DNA of 64,000 nucleotides from Shewanella sp. GD04112 (GCF_029835735.1 NZ_JAOEAL010000001.1:868001-932000); one strand, 5' to 3'. Positions 1-8,997 are shown, counted from the stretch's first letter. The notes: a model not told the origin generated them from the sequence alone. Translations and numbers: made by a program.

Positions 1-1248
1 CGCCAAGGTTTATCGAGCATGACGTCTTACGCGGCGAACATTTCGGGCCAAGCGTTCACGCTGGCGGATCGCGATATTATGATGGCGGCGGGTGTGGAAT
101 ACCGTGAAGAAAGTGTCAGCGACGTGCCGGATGAACAGTTCCAACGTGGGCTGATTTTTGGTACCGAAGCGGTTTCTGCTGCGGCCTCCCGTGACCAATA
201 CGCAGGTTATGTGGAGTTCTCTATTCCTGTCACGGATAACTTTGAGCTGCAACTTGCGGGTCGCTACGATCACTACAGCGATTTTGGTTCAACCACTAAC
301 CCTAAAGTGGCGTTCCAATGGGGCATCACCGATGAGCTGACAAGCCGTGGTTCTTGGTCAACGGGTTTCCGCGCGCCTTCATTAGCACAAATCGGTTTAG
401 GCCCATCACGCGAAAGTAGCTTCTTTATCGATACTTATCGCTGCGCCGCCGATGGTGTGGATTGTGAAGCGCTCGACTACAACACTGAATTCCAAGGTAA
501 CTCTGAGTTGGATGCCGAAGAGTCAGAAACATGGAACCTTGGACTTATCTGGGCGCCAAGCCAGAAGTTTGATATCGGTTTCGATGTTTACAGCATCACT
601 CAAGATAACAAGATCGATAAGCAGCCATTGGGCGATATCTACACCGCAAACTGTAACGATCAAAACAGCACTGTGTGTGAGCGCTTAGCACCGCAAGCGG
701 GTCAAACCTTAGGTCCTATCAGCATTATTCACTCAAGCTTTATCAACTTAAGCTCGCAGGATGTGCAGGGTGTTGACCTGTCAACCCACTATGGTCTTGA
801 GCTAGATAGCTTTGGTGATTTGAAGTTTGGCCTAGAGTACAGCTACCTACATAACTTCGAAAAAGACGGTCTCGATTACACTGGCGAGTACAAGTTCCCA
901 CAACATCGCTGGTTACTCACCACGAATTGGACCATGGATAACTTCGCCGCCAACGTAAACCTGAGCTACATCGGTGAGTTCGAAGATACTCCAGATATCG
1001 ACTTTGACGGCGTGTTAGACTTCGAAACGAACAAGTCTCGTATGGTTGATGCGCAGTTATTAGTTGATATGTCAGGTAGTTACCGTTTCAACGAGATGTT
1101 TAAGCTGACATTAGGCGTGAACAACGTATTTGATGAAGAGCCACCGTTTGCGATTGGTGACGGCGATACCGACCTCTATGGTTATGTGATTTCTGTACAC
1201 AATCCAATGGGACGTTATATCTACACCAAACTGACAATGAACTTCTAA
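1..1248 (+). CDS. TonB-dependent outer-membrane receptor, C-terminal part
   Basis: The reading frame is open from the first base, so the signal peptide, TonB box, plug and first strands lie upstream of the window. The visible 415 residues are outer-membrane beta-barrel: alternating aromatic strands, a strand with the pattern GSWSTGFRAPSLAQ that recurs in TonB-dependent receptors, and a barrel end KLTMNF with the terminal phenylalanine used as an assembly signal. Two cysteine pairs lie in extracellular loops. The family imports siderophores, cobalamin, sugars or peptides using TonB energy; the substrate cannot be told from this part. A strong terminator follows the stop. Confidence 0.9.
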   Translation, partial: RQGLSSMTSYAANISGQAFTLADRDIMMAAGVEYREESVSDVPDEQFQRGLIFGTEAVSAAASRDQYAGYVEFSIPVTDNFELQLAGRYDHYSDFGSTTNPKVAFQWGITDELTSRGSWSTGFRAPSLAQIGLGPSRESSFFIDTYRCAADGVDCEALDYNTEFQGNSELDAEESETWNLGLIWAPSQKFDIGFDVYSITQDNKIDKQPLGDIYTANCNDQNSTVCERLAPQAGQTLGPISIIHSSFINLSSQDVQGVDLSTHYGLELDSFGDLKFGLEYSYLHNFEKDGLDYTGEYKFPQHRWLLTTNWTMDNFAANVNLSYIGEFEDTPDIDFDGVLDFETNKSRMVDAQLLVDMSGSYRFNEMFKLTLGVNNVFDEEPPFAIGDGDTDLYGYVISVHNPMGRYIYTKLTMNF

Positions 1249-1272
1249 CGAGTCATTGGCAGAGTCATTGGA

Positions 1273-1297
1273 AACGGCGCTTCGGCGCCGTTTTTGT
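1273..1297 (+). terminator. Rho-independent terminator of the TonB receptor gene
   Basis: AACGGCGC, a TTCG tetraloop and GCGCCGTT form a GC-rich stem followed at once by a T run. It starts 25 bases after the receptor stop codon. Confidence 0.9.
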
Positions 1298-1365
1298 ATT
1301 TTACTCTGCCGCGACACAGTGTATCTTCGTTCTCGTTAATCAGTCATCACTAAAAGGACGTTAAT

Positions 1366-1995
1366 ATGATCACCTTATATGGCATGCCCCGCAGCCGTGC
1401 ATTACGAGTCGCTTGGGTGTTAGAAGAGTTAGACGCAGAATGGGCCTTTTCGTTTGTGGATATGAATAAGGGCGAGCACCGTAGCGCCGCGTTCTTAGCG
1501 CTCAATCCCTGCGGCAAAGTGCCAGTGTTAACCGACGATAATCTTGTATTGTCTGAGTCGGCGGCCATTTGTCTGTATCTGGCGGAGAAGTTTGGCAGCT
1601 TGTTACCTGAAGCGGGCAGTGCTGCATCGGGTCTGCATCATCAATGGGTGAGCTTTATTATTACCGAACTCGAGCAGCCTCTATGGACCCTAGGCAAGCA
1701 TAAATTCGCGCTGCCGGAAGCGCAGCGTCATCCTTCTATCATGCCTTGCGCTGTGTGGGAGTTTGATAAGGCGGCGGCCTTGGCCGAAGCTATGCTGCCC
1801 GATAGCGACTTTTTACTCGGCGACACCTTATCGGTTGCCGATATTCTGCTGGCACATACATTGATGTGGGGCACCTCATTTGAGCAGCAGATCCCGCCTA
1901 AATTGGCGGCATATCGCGATAGAATTGCGGAGCGTCCTTCGCGTAAATCGGCGCTCGCCAAAATGGAAGCCGTCGCCAACGCAGCGCAGGCTTAA
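1366..1995 (+). CDS. Glutathione S-transferase family protein
   Basis: A 209-residue cytosolic GST. The N-terminal thioredoxin-like domain (about 1-80) opens with the pattern LYGMPRSRALRV and carries the glutathione-binding segment NPCGKVPVLTDD followed by LSESAAICLYLAEKF, which supplies the conserved ESxAI contact. The C-terminal half is the all-helical domain ending in RPSRKSALA, close to the usual GST ending. The family conjugates or reduces electrophiles with glutathione; the substrate is unknown. The start is supported by AAGGA eight bases before the ATG. The gene stands alone between two terminators. Confidence 0.88.
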   Translation: MITLYGMPRSRALRVAWVLEELDAEWAFSFVDMNKGEHRSAAFLALNPCGKVPVLTDDNLVLSESAAICLYLAEKFGSLLPEAGSAASGLHHQWVSFIITELEQPLWTLGKHKFALPEAQRHPSIMPCAVWEFDKAAALAEAMLPDSDFLLGDTLSVADILLAHTLMWGTSFEQQIPPKLAAYRDRIAERPSRKSALAKMEAVANAAQA

Positions 1996-2017
1996 TTGGC
2001 ACTAAGCGATAAAAAAC

Positions 2018-2049
2018 AAAAGGGCAGAAGATTTACTTCTGCCCTTTTT
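2018..2049. terminator. Bidirectional terminator between GST and DUF4447 genes
   Basis: AAAAGGGCAGAAG and its complement CTTCTGCCCTTTT flank a 5-base loop, with A run on one side and T run on the other, between two convergent genes. Confidence 0.9.
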
Positions 2050-2067
2050 GCTTAAGTCGTTTAGCGT

Positions 2068-2568
2068 TTATAGCTGAGTCGCCGCCCATTTGGCGCGGCT
2101 TTCACGGCTTTCGCTTAACCCATTTTGCTCACGGAATGCCTTGTAGGCTTCGACATCGAGATTGACTAAGCTAACATCCACTTCGAGCACCAGTTTACAT
2201 TCTTTCTTAATGCGCCATGCCGCCGTGTTGTATAGCTCAGTCAACGGCAGCGAGCTTAAAAATTCAGGATTATATTGGGTGTAAACGGCTTGGGTTGGAT
2301 ACACCACGAAGGCCAAGTGACGCTTAGGCTCTTTCTTGAATAAGGCTTCGATGCCGTCAGTGGTATTGAGCACTTGCATCTCGATAATATCATCAAGATC
2401 TAAGAGCTTTTTCTGTGCCAGTTCCGGGGCCTGTGTTTCAGCATTTTCCCACGCTAATACATCGGCTTCGCTGTGGTTGGTCAGTTGTCCTACTTGAGCC
2501 GCACTGAGGCTGAGTGATTGGCGTAAGTAGCTCATTTCGATGGCGTTCAAGCCAATATTTTTAGACAT
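2068..2568 (-). CDS. DUF4447 family protein with XRE-like N-terminus
   Basis: A 166-residue soluble protein that I place in the DUF4447 family from its overall sequence; no function is established. Residues about 8-55 (LRQSLSLSAAQVGQLTN...VLAWENAE) resemble an XRE-type helix-turn-helix, in which a helix pair is followed by a tryptophan and a turn. The rest is alpha/beta with no membrane segment or catalytic motif I recognise. It is read 41 bases downstream of the SMI1/KNR4-like gene on the same strand, so the two probably share a transcript that ends at the bidirectional terminator. A DNA- or protein-binding role is inference only. Confidence 0.75.
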   Translation of the reverse strand: MSKNIGLNAIEMSYLRQSLSLSAAQVGQLTNHSEADVLAWENAETQAPELAQKKLLDLDDIIEMQVLNTTDGIEALFKKEPKRHLAFVVYPTQAVYTQYNPEFLSSLPLTELYNTAAWRIKKECKLVLEVDVSLVNLDVEAYKAFREQNGLSESRESRAKWAATQL

Positions 2569-2609
2569 AATGCGGTTCTCAAGTTGATAAAAATAAAATC
2601 TCGGTAAAA

Positions 2610-3017
2610 TCAGTATTTGTTTTTAAGCCAAATATCTTCGACCCATTCCCAGAAGGATTCCCAATAAGTATCGGTAAAGTCACCGTTTTGCCAGAAGTGA
2701 ACTTGGCCATCCTGATCGATACAGTAAAAGTCATCGCCCAATTGGCAGATGGCGATTAAGTCCCTTGGCAAGCCGATTGACCAAGCATAGCAGGTGACTT
2801 CGGGTAAATAGGTGTGTGAATAGGGATCGGCTGCAGTCACAGGCTCAATCGCGCCATAAATCACATCACTGGCATGGAGTAGGTATTCCTTTAATTCCCG
2901 TGGCAGCGGGATCAAAATCTGTTCCTCAACCTCCACTAACTGCTCGAATGTGGGTAACTCGAGTGGCACAGGCACGGTTTCGCTGCGTTCTTGGAGTTGC
3001 TCAATAATGTCGTGCAT
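2610..3017 (-). CDS. SMI1/KNR4 (SUKH) family protein
   Basis: A 135-residue acidic cytosolic protein. The order of elements is that of the SUKH superfamily: an N-terminal helix, PTFEQLVEVEEQILIPLPRELKEYL (matching the family pattern ..IE..E..LG..LP.elk.fl), then a beta-rich core with FYCIDQDGQVHFWQNGDF and a tryptophan-rich final helix (WESFWEWVEDIW). SUKH proteins are often immunity proteins against secreted toxins, but many are general adaptors. The ATG is preceded by AAGGA at six bases. Upstream on the same strand, beyond a terminator, lies a secreted RelA/SpoT-like protein. Confidence 0.8.
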   Translation of the reverse strand: MHDIIEQLQERSETVPVPLELPTFEQLVEVEEQILIPLPRELKEYLLHASDVIYGAIEPVTAADPYSHTYLPEVTCYAWSIGLPRDLIAICQLGDDFYCIDQDGQVHFWQNGDFTDTYWESFWEWVEDIWLKNKY

Positions 3018-3172
3018 GGAATTTCCTTAAGGGTCGCCTTATGGCGCGGGATTATATAGGGAAACAAGGCTGGATGCGAGGGAAGGGCTGTGAGCTTGTA
3101 GCTGGGATAGTTCGGCTTTAGTTTGCGTATTTGCAGCAGTGACGCTTTGGGCTCAGTCAGGTGTGACTCCGT

Positions 3173-3213
3173 AAAAAAAAGCGCTGGCATCTGTTTTCAC
3201 AAATAGCCAGCGC
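3173..3213 (-). terminator. Terminator of the RelA/SpoT-like gene
   Basis: On the minus strand GCGCTGGC and GCCAGCGC enclose a 17-base loop and are followed by eight T. It separates the RelA/SpoT-like gene from the SMI1-like gene. Confidence 0.88.
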
Positions 3214-3266
3214 AACAGTGGAAGTGGTACAGAGCTAAACGGTAAAGCGATTAAGTAAATGGGTGA

Positions 3267-4052
3267 TTAAGCAACTGAGTTAGTTAGCAGCAGTCCTTCA
3301 TCGACGCGTTTATAGTTAAGCCAAGCTTTGTGATACAGCTTATGTGACTCTTGGCGCAGCTTAGCGATCTGCGCGGTTTCAAACTCACTTAACCCCCGTT
3401 GCTGTTTGATCGCGTTCGCCTCAATCTGTTGAACCTGTTCGTAAACCTTGTGTTCTGGGCCGCTTTTGATGTCGGCAATATCCTTAAGGTGTAATTGGAC
3501 CTCAGCAATCATGCCGCTTTCGGGCAAACGTACCAGTAAGTTAAGGTCGCGATAACCTGAGGCTTTAGGCTCGGCGAAACGGTTTTTCTGTTTCACGACC
3601 TGAGCTTGCTCGCTTAAGGTGTAATAGCTTTGCATCAGCTCGGAGATACTGTTACTGACGATGCTGGCGCGGGCAAGGTCGGTGATCTGGCTCGCATCCC
3701 CATTAAATTTGGTGGCGACCTTCTCGGCGGCGCGTTGATAACTTTTCACATCAGGCAAAATCACCTGCGCCTGTGAACTGGCAGCCACTGTCTGCAACAG
3801 GCTTGCGAGTTCATTTTGGGCCGCGTGGGCATTGGAATATAAGTTGTCTAAACAGGCCGAAGCTTGACGTGGGGTGTCGAAGGTTTGAGTGTTGAGCGCA
3901 TAAAGACCATGCAGATCATGGCTTTGAGCCTGTCTTGCACTGTAATTACCGCGTTCGGCTCTGCTGTCATTGATATCTAAAGGATTGGCTACGCCTGTGC
4001 GGGTCGATAATAAGAGTAGAAAGATAAAAAAGGTACGAAATAACTTATTCAT
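3267..4052 (-). CDS. Secreted RelA/SpoT-like domain protein
   Basis: A 261-residue protein with a clear N-terminal signal peptide (residues 1-22, a basic start then FIFLLLLS), so it is exported. Residues about 100-215 resemble the RelA/SpoT nucleotidyltransferase fold: D125 in DLARASIV at the place of the metal-binding aspartate, the GYRDLN turn (166-171) at the place of GYxSxH, and EVQLH (184-188) at the place of the catalytic ExQ. The hydrolase, TGS and ACT parts of long RelA/SpoT enzymes are absent. Alarmone or other pyrophosphate transfer is family knowledge; activity outside the cytosol is unproven. AAGGAAG precedes the ATG. The gene lies 197 bases downstream of the M13 peptidase, whose terminator lies between. 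Confidence 0.72.
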   Translation of the reverse strand: MNKLFRTFFIFLLLLSTRTGVANPLDINDSRAERGNYSARQAQSHDLHGLYALNTQTFDTPRQASACLDNLYSNAHAAQNELASLLQTVAASSQAQVILPDVKSYQRAAEKVATKFNGDASQITDLARASIVSNSISELMQSYYTLSEQAQVVKQKNRFAEPKASGYRDLNLLVRLPESGMIAEVQLHLKDIADIKSGPEHKVYEQVQQIEANAIKQQRGLSEFETAQIAKLRQESHKLYHKAWLNYKRVDEGLLLTNSVA

Positions 4053-4179
4053 AACGGCCTACTTCCTTATGGGAGTGATACACATCACAGGGATACCATA
4101 GGCTGGAGTGGCTTAATTAAAGCTGAATCAATGATGAAGACTTGTTCATGTTTGGCTTAAGTTCACATTTTTCGCGCCT

Positions 4180-4211
4180 AAAAAAATAGCGCCGCTATTG
4201 TGAGCGGCGCC
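4180..4211 (-). terminator. Terminator of the M13 peptidase gene
   Basis: On the minus strand an 8-bp GC stem (4203-4210 with 4189-4196) with a 6-base loop is followed by seven T, just after the peptidase stop codon. Confidence 0.88.
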
Positions 4212-4249
4212 ATTGGGGTTATTTACTACTGTCTTAAATTAATTTGGGA

Positions 4250-6334
4250 TTACCAAATTTTTACGCGTTTCTCTGGCGCGATATACATAGCATCACCTGG
4301 TTTCACATCATAGGTGGTGTAGAACTCAGGCATGTTAGATAGCGCACCCAGTGCACGGAATTCCGCTGGTGAGTGTGGATCTGTCGCTACGCGATTACGC
4401 AGAGCTTCTTCCTTGGCTTTTGCACGCCAAATTTGCGTGAAGCCGATGAAGAAACGTTGGTCGCCAGTCAGACCGTCGATAACCGGTGCTTCTTTACCAT
4501 TGAGCGACTTTTTGTACGCACGGTAAGCGATAGTTACGCCCGATAAGTCACCGATGTTTTCGCCTAAGGTCAGGCTGCCGTTCACGTGCAGATCGTCAAA
4601 CACATAGTAACCATCGTATTGTGCGATCAGCGCCTTACCACGGGCAGAGAATTCTTCTAAGTCTTTCTCTGTCCACCAGTCACGCATATTGCCTTCGCCG
4701 TCGAACTTAGCGCCTTGGTCGTCAAAACCATGGCCCATTTCGTGACCGATAACCGCACCGATACCACCGTAGTTGACGGCATCATCCGCTTCCATGTTGA
4801 AGAAAGGTGGTTGCAGAATTGCTGCTGGGAACACGATTTCGTTCATGGTTGGGTTGTAGTAAGCGTTAACCGTTTGTGGGGTCATGTGCCACTCGTCTTT
4901 ATCGATTGGCGCGCCTAACTTAGCCAGTGACTTAGCGTGCTCAACTTCGCTTGCGCGAACCGCGTTACCAATCAAATCATCGGCTTTAATGGTCAGCTTG
5001 CTGTAATCTTCCCACTTGTTTGGATAACCAATTTTCGGGTTGAATTTCGCTAATTTTTCGGCAGCAGCTTGCTTAGTTGTATCGCTCATCCAAGTCAGAT
5101 CTTTGATGCTGTCGCCGTAGGCGCCGCGCAGGTTTTCAACCAATGCTTGCATGCGCTCTTTGGCTTCTGGTGCGAAGTGACGCTTCACGTACACTTTACC
5201 CACCACTTCACCTAATACGCCGTTGACTGCCGCAACACCGCGCTTCCAACGTGGCTCTTGTTCTTCTTGACCGTTTAGGGTTTTAGAGAAGAAAGCAAAG
5301 TTCTCGTTGTCTAACTCTTCGCTCAAGTTGCTTGCCGCATGGGTCAGCACTTGCCATTGCATGTAGGTTTTCCAAGTTGCCAGATCGGTCGTTTTGAGGA
5401 CTTCGTTCAGGCCTTGGATATAGCTCGGTTGGTTAACGATAATGTCGGTTTGCTTGTCAGCACCTAATGTCGTTAAGTAGCCTGTCCAGTCGATATCTGG
5501 CGCTAAGCTTGGCAGATCTTTAACTTGGTACAGGTTATAGGATTTAGTGCTGTCGCGGGTTTCAACCACATCCCAATGTTTAGCGGCAATCGCAGTTTCG
5601 AGTGCGAGGATAGATTCTGCGCTGGCTTTTGGATTGGCAAGACCGGCTAGAGTGAACATTTTTTCGATATGGGCAAGGTAAGCCTTACGAATATTAACGA
5701 AACGCTCTGACTCGTTAAAGTAGTAGTCTTTTTCTGGCAGGCTTAGGCCGTATTGATACAGGTGAGTCGCGTAACGGCTAGAGTTCTTTGCATCGATATC
5801 GATGTAGAAAGCCATTGGCGTACCCGCACCCATGATTTGGCTGTGGGCGAAGTATTTTACCAGCTCGTTTTTATCTTTTAAGGCGTTGATGGCATCAAAC
5901 TCGCCTTTCAGTGGCGTCACGCCTAGCTTGTTTAGCGTTGCTGTGTCCATAAATGAACGGTAAAGGTCAGCCACTTTTTGCTCGTCAGTGCCTTCGACCA
6001 GATTTGGCGTTGCAGCGACTTCTTCGATAATGGCTTTAACGTCATCACGGGATTTTTCACGCAGATCGTAGAAGGCACCAATGCTAGTGCGATCGGCTGG
6101 GATCTCGGCTTTCTTCAGCCAAGCGCCGTTAACATATTCATAGAAGTCGTCCTGTGGACGCACTGATTTATCGAAGTTTTCAAATTCGATACCTGAACCT
6201 AATGCTTTAGTCACAGCGGCAGCAGTGGCGGTTTTAGTGGTTTCTGGCGCTTTAACTTCAGCGGGTTTGTCATTACAGGCAGTGAGGCCCGCGATGAGTG
6301 AGGCACACAGTCCCCCAATGAGTACTTTTCTCAT
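4250..6334 (-). CDS. pepO: M13 family zinc metalloendopeptidase, lipoprotein
   Basis: A 694-residue neprilysin-type peptidase (PepO/M13). The zinc site is complete: HEMGH at 531-535 and the third ligand E592 in GENIGDLSG. The substrate-binding NAYYNP segment and a C-terminal tryptophan are also family features. The start chosen here, not an upstream in-frame ATG, gives a typical lipoprotein signal (basic start, hydrophobic stretch, LTAC lipobox) and has GAAGGAAA just before it. The mature protein should be lipid-anchored in the periplasm or outer membrane and cut peptides. It is transcribed alone, ending at a strong hairpin. Confidence 0.93.
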   Translation of the reverse strand: MRKVLIGGLCASLIAGLTACNDKPAEVKAPETTKTATAAAVTKALGSGIEFENFDKSVRPQDDFYEYVNGAWLKKAEIPADRTSIGAFYDLREKSRDDVKAIIEEVAATPNLVEGTDEQKVADLYRSFMDTATLNKLGVTPLKGEFDAINALKDKNELVKYFAHSQIMGAGTPMAFYIDIDAKNSSRYATHLYQYGLSLPEKDYYFNESERFVNIRKAYLAHIEKMFTLAGLANPKASAESILALETAIAAKHWDVVETRDSTKSYNLYQVKDLPSLAPDIDWTGYLTTLGADKQTDIIVNQPSYIQGLNEVLKTTDLATWKTYMQWQVLTHAASNLSEELDNENFAFFSKTLNGQEEQEPRWKRGVAAVNGVLGEVVGKVYVKRHFAPEAKERMQALVENLRGAYGDSIKDLTWMSDTTKQAAAEKLAKFNPKIGYPNKWEDYSKLTIKADDLIGNAVRASEVEHAKSLAKLGAPIDKDEWHMTPQTVNAYYNPTMNEIVFPAAILQPPFFNMEADDAVNYGGIGAVIGHEMGHGFDDQGAKFDGEGNMRDWWTEKDLEEFSARGKALIAQYDGYYVFDDLHVNGSLTLGENIGDLSGVTIAYRAYKKSLNGKEAPVIDGLTGDQRFFIGFTQIWRAKAKEEALRNRVATDPHSPAEFRALGALSNMPEFYTTYDVKPGDAMYIAPEKRVKIW

Positions 6335-6690
6335 GTCGTTTCCTTCGAATTTGTTATTGTGCCCATCTCTGGGCCTGTTTAGCTGCAAAATGGGATTGCT
6401 TCAGGCGCAACGCTACGTATGTTAATGCTTTAGTGGGAATCTAAACAAGGTGATTACACTTTTTCAGCCGGATTTATTATCCATCAGTTGTAACTAAAAA
6501 TTACCATGGTTGAATTTGGCCTAAAAACCGCCAAACATACCGTACGCAAGCTCTGACAAGTTAGTAAGTACTTAGGTTTGCACTGCGTAACCGAGCACGT
6601 GTTTGGGCAATTTGTTTGGCTAGGCTTTGCCCTTTCTTTCGTAGGGCCTCATAATACGGCGGTTTTCATTTATTGAAGTTGAGTCGTCCC
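6335..6690. other. Divergent promoter region pepO / rsuA
   Basis: This 356-base stretch lies between divergently read genes and must hold both promoters. On the minus strand TTGTTT (about 6450) and TAACAT, 18 bases further on, are a possible -35/-10 pair for the peptidase gene. I see no RNA gene or repeat. Confidence 0.45.
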
Positions 6691-7380
6691 GTGCGTTTAG
6701 ACAAATTTATCTGTGAAAGTACCTCGCTTACCCGTTCTTTAGCGAAAAAAGCCCTGCACCGTGGTGACATCACCTGTGATGGGGCTGTGATTAAAGATGC
6801 TGGCTTTAAAGTGCTCGAGGGGATGCAAGTGTGCCTCGAAGGTGAGCCTATCTCCCTCCTCGGTGAGCGTTACCTGATGCTCAATAAGCCCGTGGATACG
6901 ATTTGCTCGACCATAGATGAAGTCTACCCTTCGGTATTGAGCCTGCTGGATATTGAAAAGCCCGAAACCTTACACATTGCTGGTCGTTTAGATGCAGATA
7001 CTACTGGCCTTGTGCTAATCACGAGCGATGGTCAATGGTCGCATCGGATCACCTCGCCGAAAAAATACTGTGGCAAGCGTTACTTAGTGACGTTAGCCGA
7101 TCCTGTGGATGAGAGTCTGATTGGCGTCTTTGCCGCTGGAGTGGAGCTGAGAAACGAAGACGGCCTGACAAAACCCGCAGTGCTTGAAATCATCGAGCCG
7201 CAGTTGGTACGTTTAACCATTACCGAAGGCAAGTATCACCAAGTGAAGCGGATGTTTGCCGCCGTAGGTAATCATGTGGTTGGCTTACACCGTGAAAGCA
7301 TTGGCAAAATTGAATTAGACGCAGAACTTGCTCTAGGCGAATGGCGCTATCTGACGAGCGAAGAAATCGCCTCGATTTAA
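6691..7380 (+). CDS. rsuA: 16S rRNA pseudouridine(516) synthase
   Basis: A 229-residue RsuA-family enzyme, close in length to the 231 residues of E. coli RsuA. An N-terminal S4 RNA-binding domain (1-60; RLDKFICESTSLTRSLAKKAL) precedes the catalytic domain with AGRLDADTTGLVLITSDG, where the aspartate is the nucleophile that isomerises uridine. The C-terminal GKYHQVKRMFAAVG motif is typical. A GTG start at 6691 is preferred because the family begins MRLDKFI; a TTG six codons upstream is also open. It modifies uridine 516 of 16S rRNA during 30S assembly. Confidence 0.9.
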   Translation: MRLDKFICESTSLTRSLAKKALHRGDITCDGAVIKDAGFKVLEGMQVCLEGEPISLLGERYLMLNKPVDTICSTIDEVYPSVLSLLDIEKPETLHIAGRLDADTTGLVLITSDGQWSHRITSPKKYCGKRYLVTLADPVDESLIGVFAAGVELRNEDGLTKPAVLEIIEPQLVRLTITEGKYHQVKRMFAAVGNHVVGLHRESIGKIELDAELALGEWRYLTSEEIASI

Positions 7381-7394
7381 CACCGTTTGGCTAA

Positions 7395-7425
7395 AAAAAT
7401 GCCGCTCCTGATGAGCGGCATTTTT
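7395..7425. terminator. Bidirectional terminator rsuA / DUF4097 operon
   Basis: AAAAATGCCGCT and AGCGGCATTTTT flank a 7-base loop between convergent transcription units. Confidence 0.9.
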
Positions 7426-7465
7426 ATTGCTATTTTTTATCGCCAATTAGCGTTTTCTGATAAGG

Positions 7466-8422
7466 CTATTGTTTTTTCAGGATCAGATTACCGCTAATGG
7501 TATCCATCTTCACACTGGCGCTACCAGAGCCCGTTTGGAAGCTTAAGGATTCATTCGACACGTATTTTTGTCTTTGTGGCACATCTTGGCTCAAGCCATT
7601 TTTGATTTTGCCGCCTGGGCCGCCATTGAGCTCGAAATTGGCATCGGGTGTATCAGCAAATGTCACAATAATATCGCCACTGACGCTCTCTAGATTGGCT
7701 TTATCGAAGCTTTTTGCCAGTGACACTTGAGTGTCGCCGCTCACGGTGCGGACATTGACTTCTTTGGCGGTATTTAAGTCGGCTTTGATTTCCCCCGAAA
7801 CCTGCTCGACTTTCACTTTATCGGCTAAGGTTTGGCTGTTGAGATCGCCGCTCACTAAACGGTATTTGATTTCGCCTTTGCTTTGGGTGTCTTTAATCTC
7901 ACCGGAGACGGTATCTAACATCACTTTACCCGCTAACCCCTTAGTGGTGATGTCGCCAGACACAGTGTGCAATGTCGGTGTGCCGTCTAGTGCCTCGGCG
8001 GTGATATTACCGCTAACGGTATTTAACTCCAGCTCGCCTTGAGTCTGGCTGATTTGCAGATTGGCTGAAATCGTATCGGCGCTCAGCTTGACGGTTTTAG
8101 GTACCTTAATGGTGAGTTTTGAGCCGTTGTTGTCACTGCCGTTATAGTGGCGTGGCATTTTATCTTCGATATTCAGGTTGTTACCTTTCTGTTCGAAGAC
8201 AAAACCTTCGCTCAGCTCATCGAGAGTGCCCGTCACGCTGACTTCATTTTTATCCCAGCTTTGAATTTGCACTTCGCCCCGTTGGACTTTGATTTGCAGC
8301 AGGGTATCGCTGCTCATCGGCAACTGTTTGTCCACACTTTCAGCGGCGAACACACTGCCCATAAGGCCAAGATAAAGCGTCGACACTAAGAGACTGGTTT
8401 TCGTGAGGGTAAAATGGCTCAT
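7466..8422 (-). CDS. DUF4097 family beta-solenoid protein, exported
   Basis: A 318-residue protein with a signal peptide (residues 1-27, ending VFAAES). The rest is a run of short beta strands in which VSG(D/E) recurs about every 19-20 residues (for example TVSGEIKD, LVSGDLNS, QVSGEIKA, TVSGDTQV, SVSGDIIV), the hallmark of DUF4097/adhesin-like solenoids. No enzyme motif is visible. Its ATG overlaps the stop of the anti-sigma-like gene by four bases (ATGA), so it is the last gene of the sigma operon and probably acts in the envelope as part of, or target of, that response. Exact role unknown. Confidence 0.85.
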   Translation of the reverse strand: MSHFTLTKTSLLVSTLYLGLMGSVFAAESVDKQLPMSSDTLLQIKVQRGEVQIQSWDKNEVSVTGTLDELSEGFVFEQKGNNLNIEDKMPRHYNGSDNNGSKLTIKVPKTVKLSADTISANLQISQTQGELELNTVSGNITAEALDGTPTLHTVSGDITTKGLAGKVMLDTVSGEIKDTQSKGEIKYRLVSGDLNSQTLADKVKVEQVSGEIKADLNTAKEVNVRTVSGDTQVSLAKSFDKANLESVSGDIIVTFADTPDANFELNGGPGGKIKNGLSQDVPQRQKYVSNESLSFQTGSGSASVKMDTISGNLILKKQ

Positions 8423-8997
8423 ATGCTATTTCCTTGTGTTGAGTTTTGAATCGGAAGTTTTTGGCCTTGCTGTAGCAAATCGAGTTCACGTTGTTGCACC
8501 CAAAGCCAGAGTTGCCAAAGTTGTTTGTCGGTTGGATTAGCTTGTAACGCTTGATAAATCTGTTCGCCGGCACGGCGTAATTCCGCTAAGCCTTGCTCTA
8601 ATGGCGCGCTAAAGCGACTGGTTTGCCAAGCCACAACCGTCGGGGTTTGTTCGAGGCTCGTCACTTGGGCTTGATGTGTCTGGGCAATTTGGCTTAGCAG
8701 CGTGTGCAGCGCTTGTTCATCATCCGCCGGTTGGCTGACGATTTGTTCAGGGAGCAACGTTATTACCGGAGCTTGAGTGTAAAAACCAAAGAACACAGCT
8801 AGCACCACAGTTGCGGCAATCGCCCATTGCACGCCTTGTAATCGCGGCGCTTGGCGAACCGCCGTTTGCGACGCCAATGGCTTATCCATACGTTTTTCGA
8901 TGCCTTGCCAAAGATCCCGCTTGGGAGTTAATGCTTTGGGGGCATCATCAATCAACTGCTGGAGCTTGGCCTCGCGGGGATCGTTAGATAAGGACAT
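8419..8997 (-). CDS. Putative membrane anti-sigma factor
   Basis: A 192-residue protein with a cytosolic N-terminal part of about 75 residues (LWQGIEKRMDKP resembles the short anti-sigma helices seen in such proteins), one membrane helix (about 77-95, WAIAATVVLAVFFGFY) and a helical extracytoplasmic tail. The layout, and the position directly after an ECF sigma gene with a one-base stop/start overlap, support an anti-sigma role; I see no Cys-His zinc motif, so it would be a non-ZAS type. AGGAGA precedes the start. The family cannot be named with certainty. Confidence 0.7.
   Translation of the reverse strand: MSLSNDPREAKLQQLIDDAPKALTPKRDLWQGIEKRMDKPLASQTAVRQAPRLQGVQWAIAATVVLAVFFGFYTQAPVITLLPEQIVSQPADDEQALHTLLSQIAQTHQAQVTSLEQTPTVVAWQTSRFSAPLEQGLAELRRAGEQIYQALQANPTDKQLWQLWLWVQQRELDLLQQGQKLPIQNSTQGNSI

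Noticed and set aside
2936..3190. A minus-strand open frame of 84 codons overlapping the SMI1-like gene
   Set aside because: It overlaps the SMI1-like start and the RelA/SpoT-like terminator, with no family resemblance; it is likely chance.
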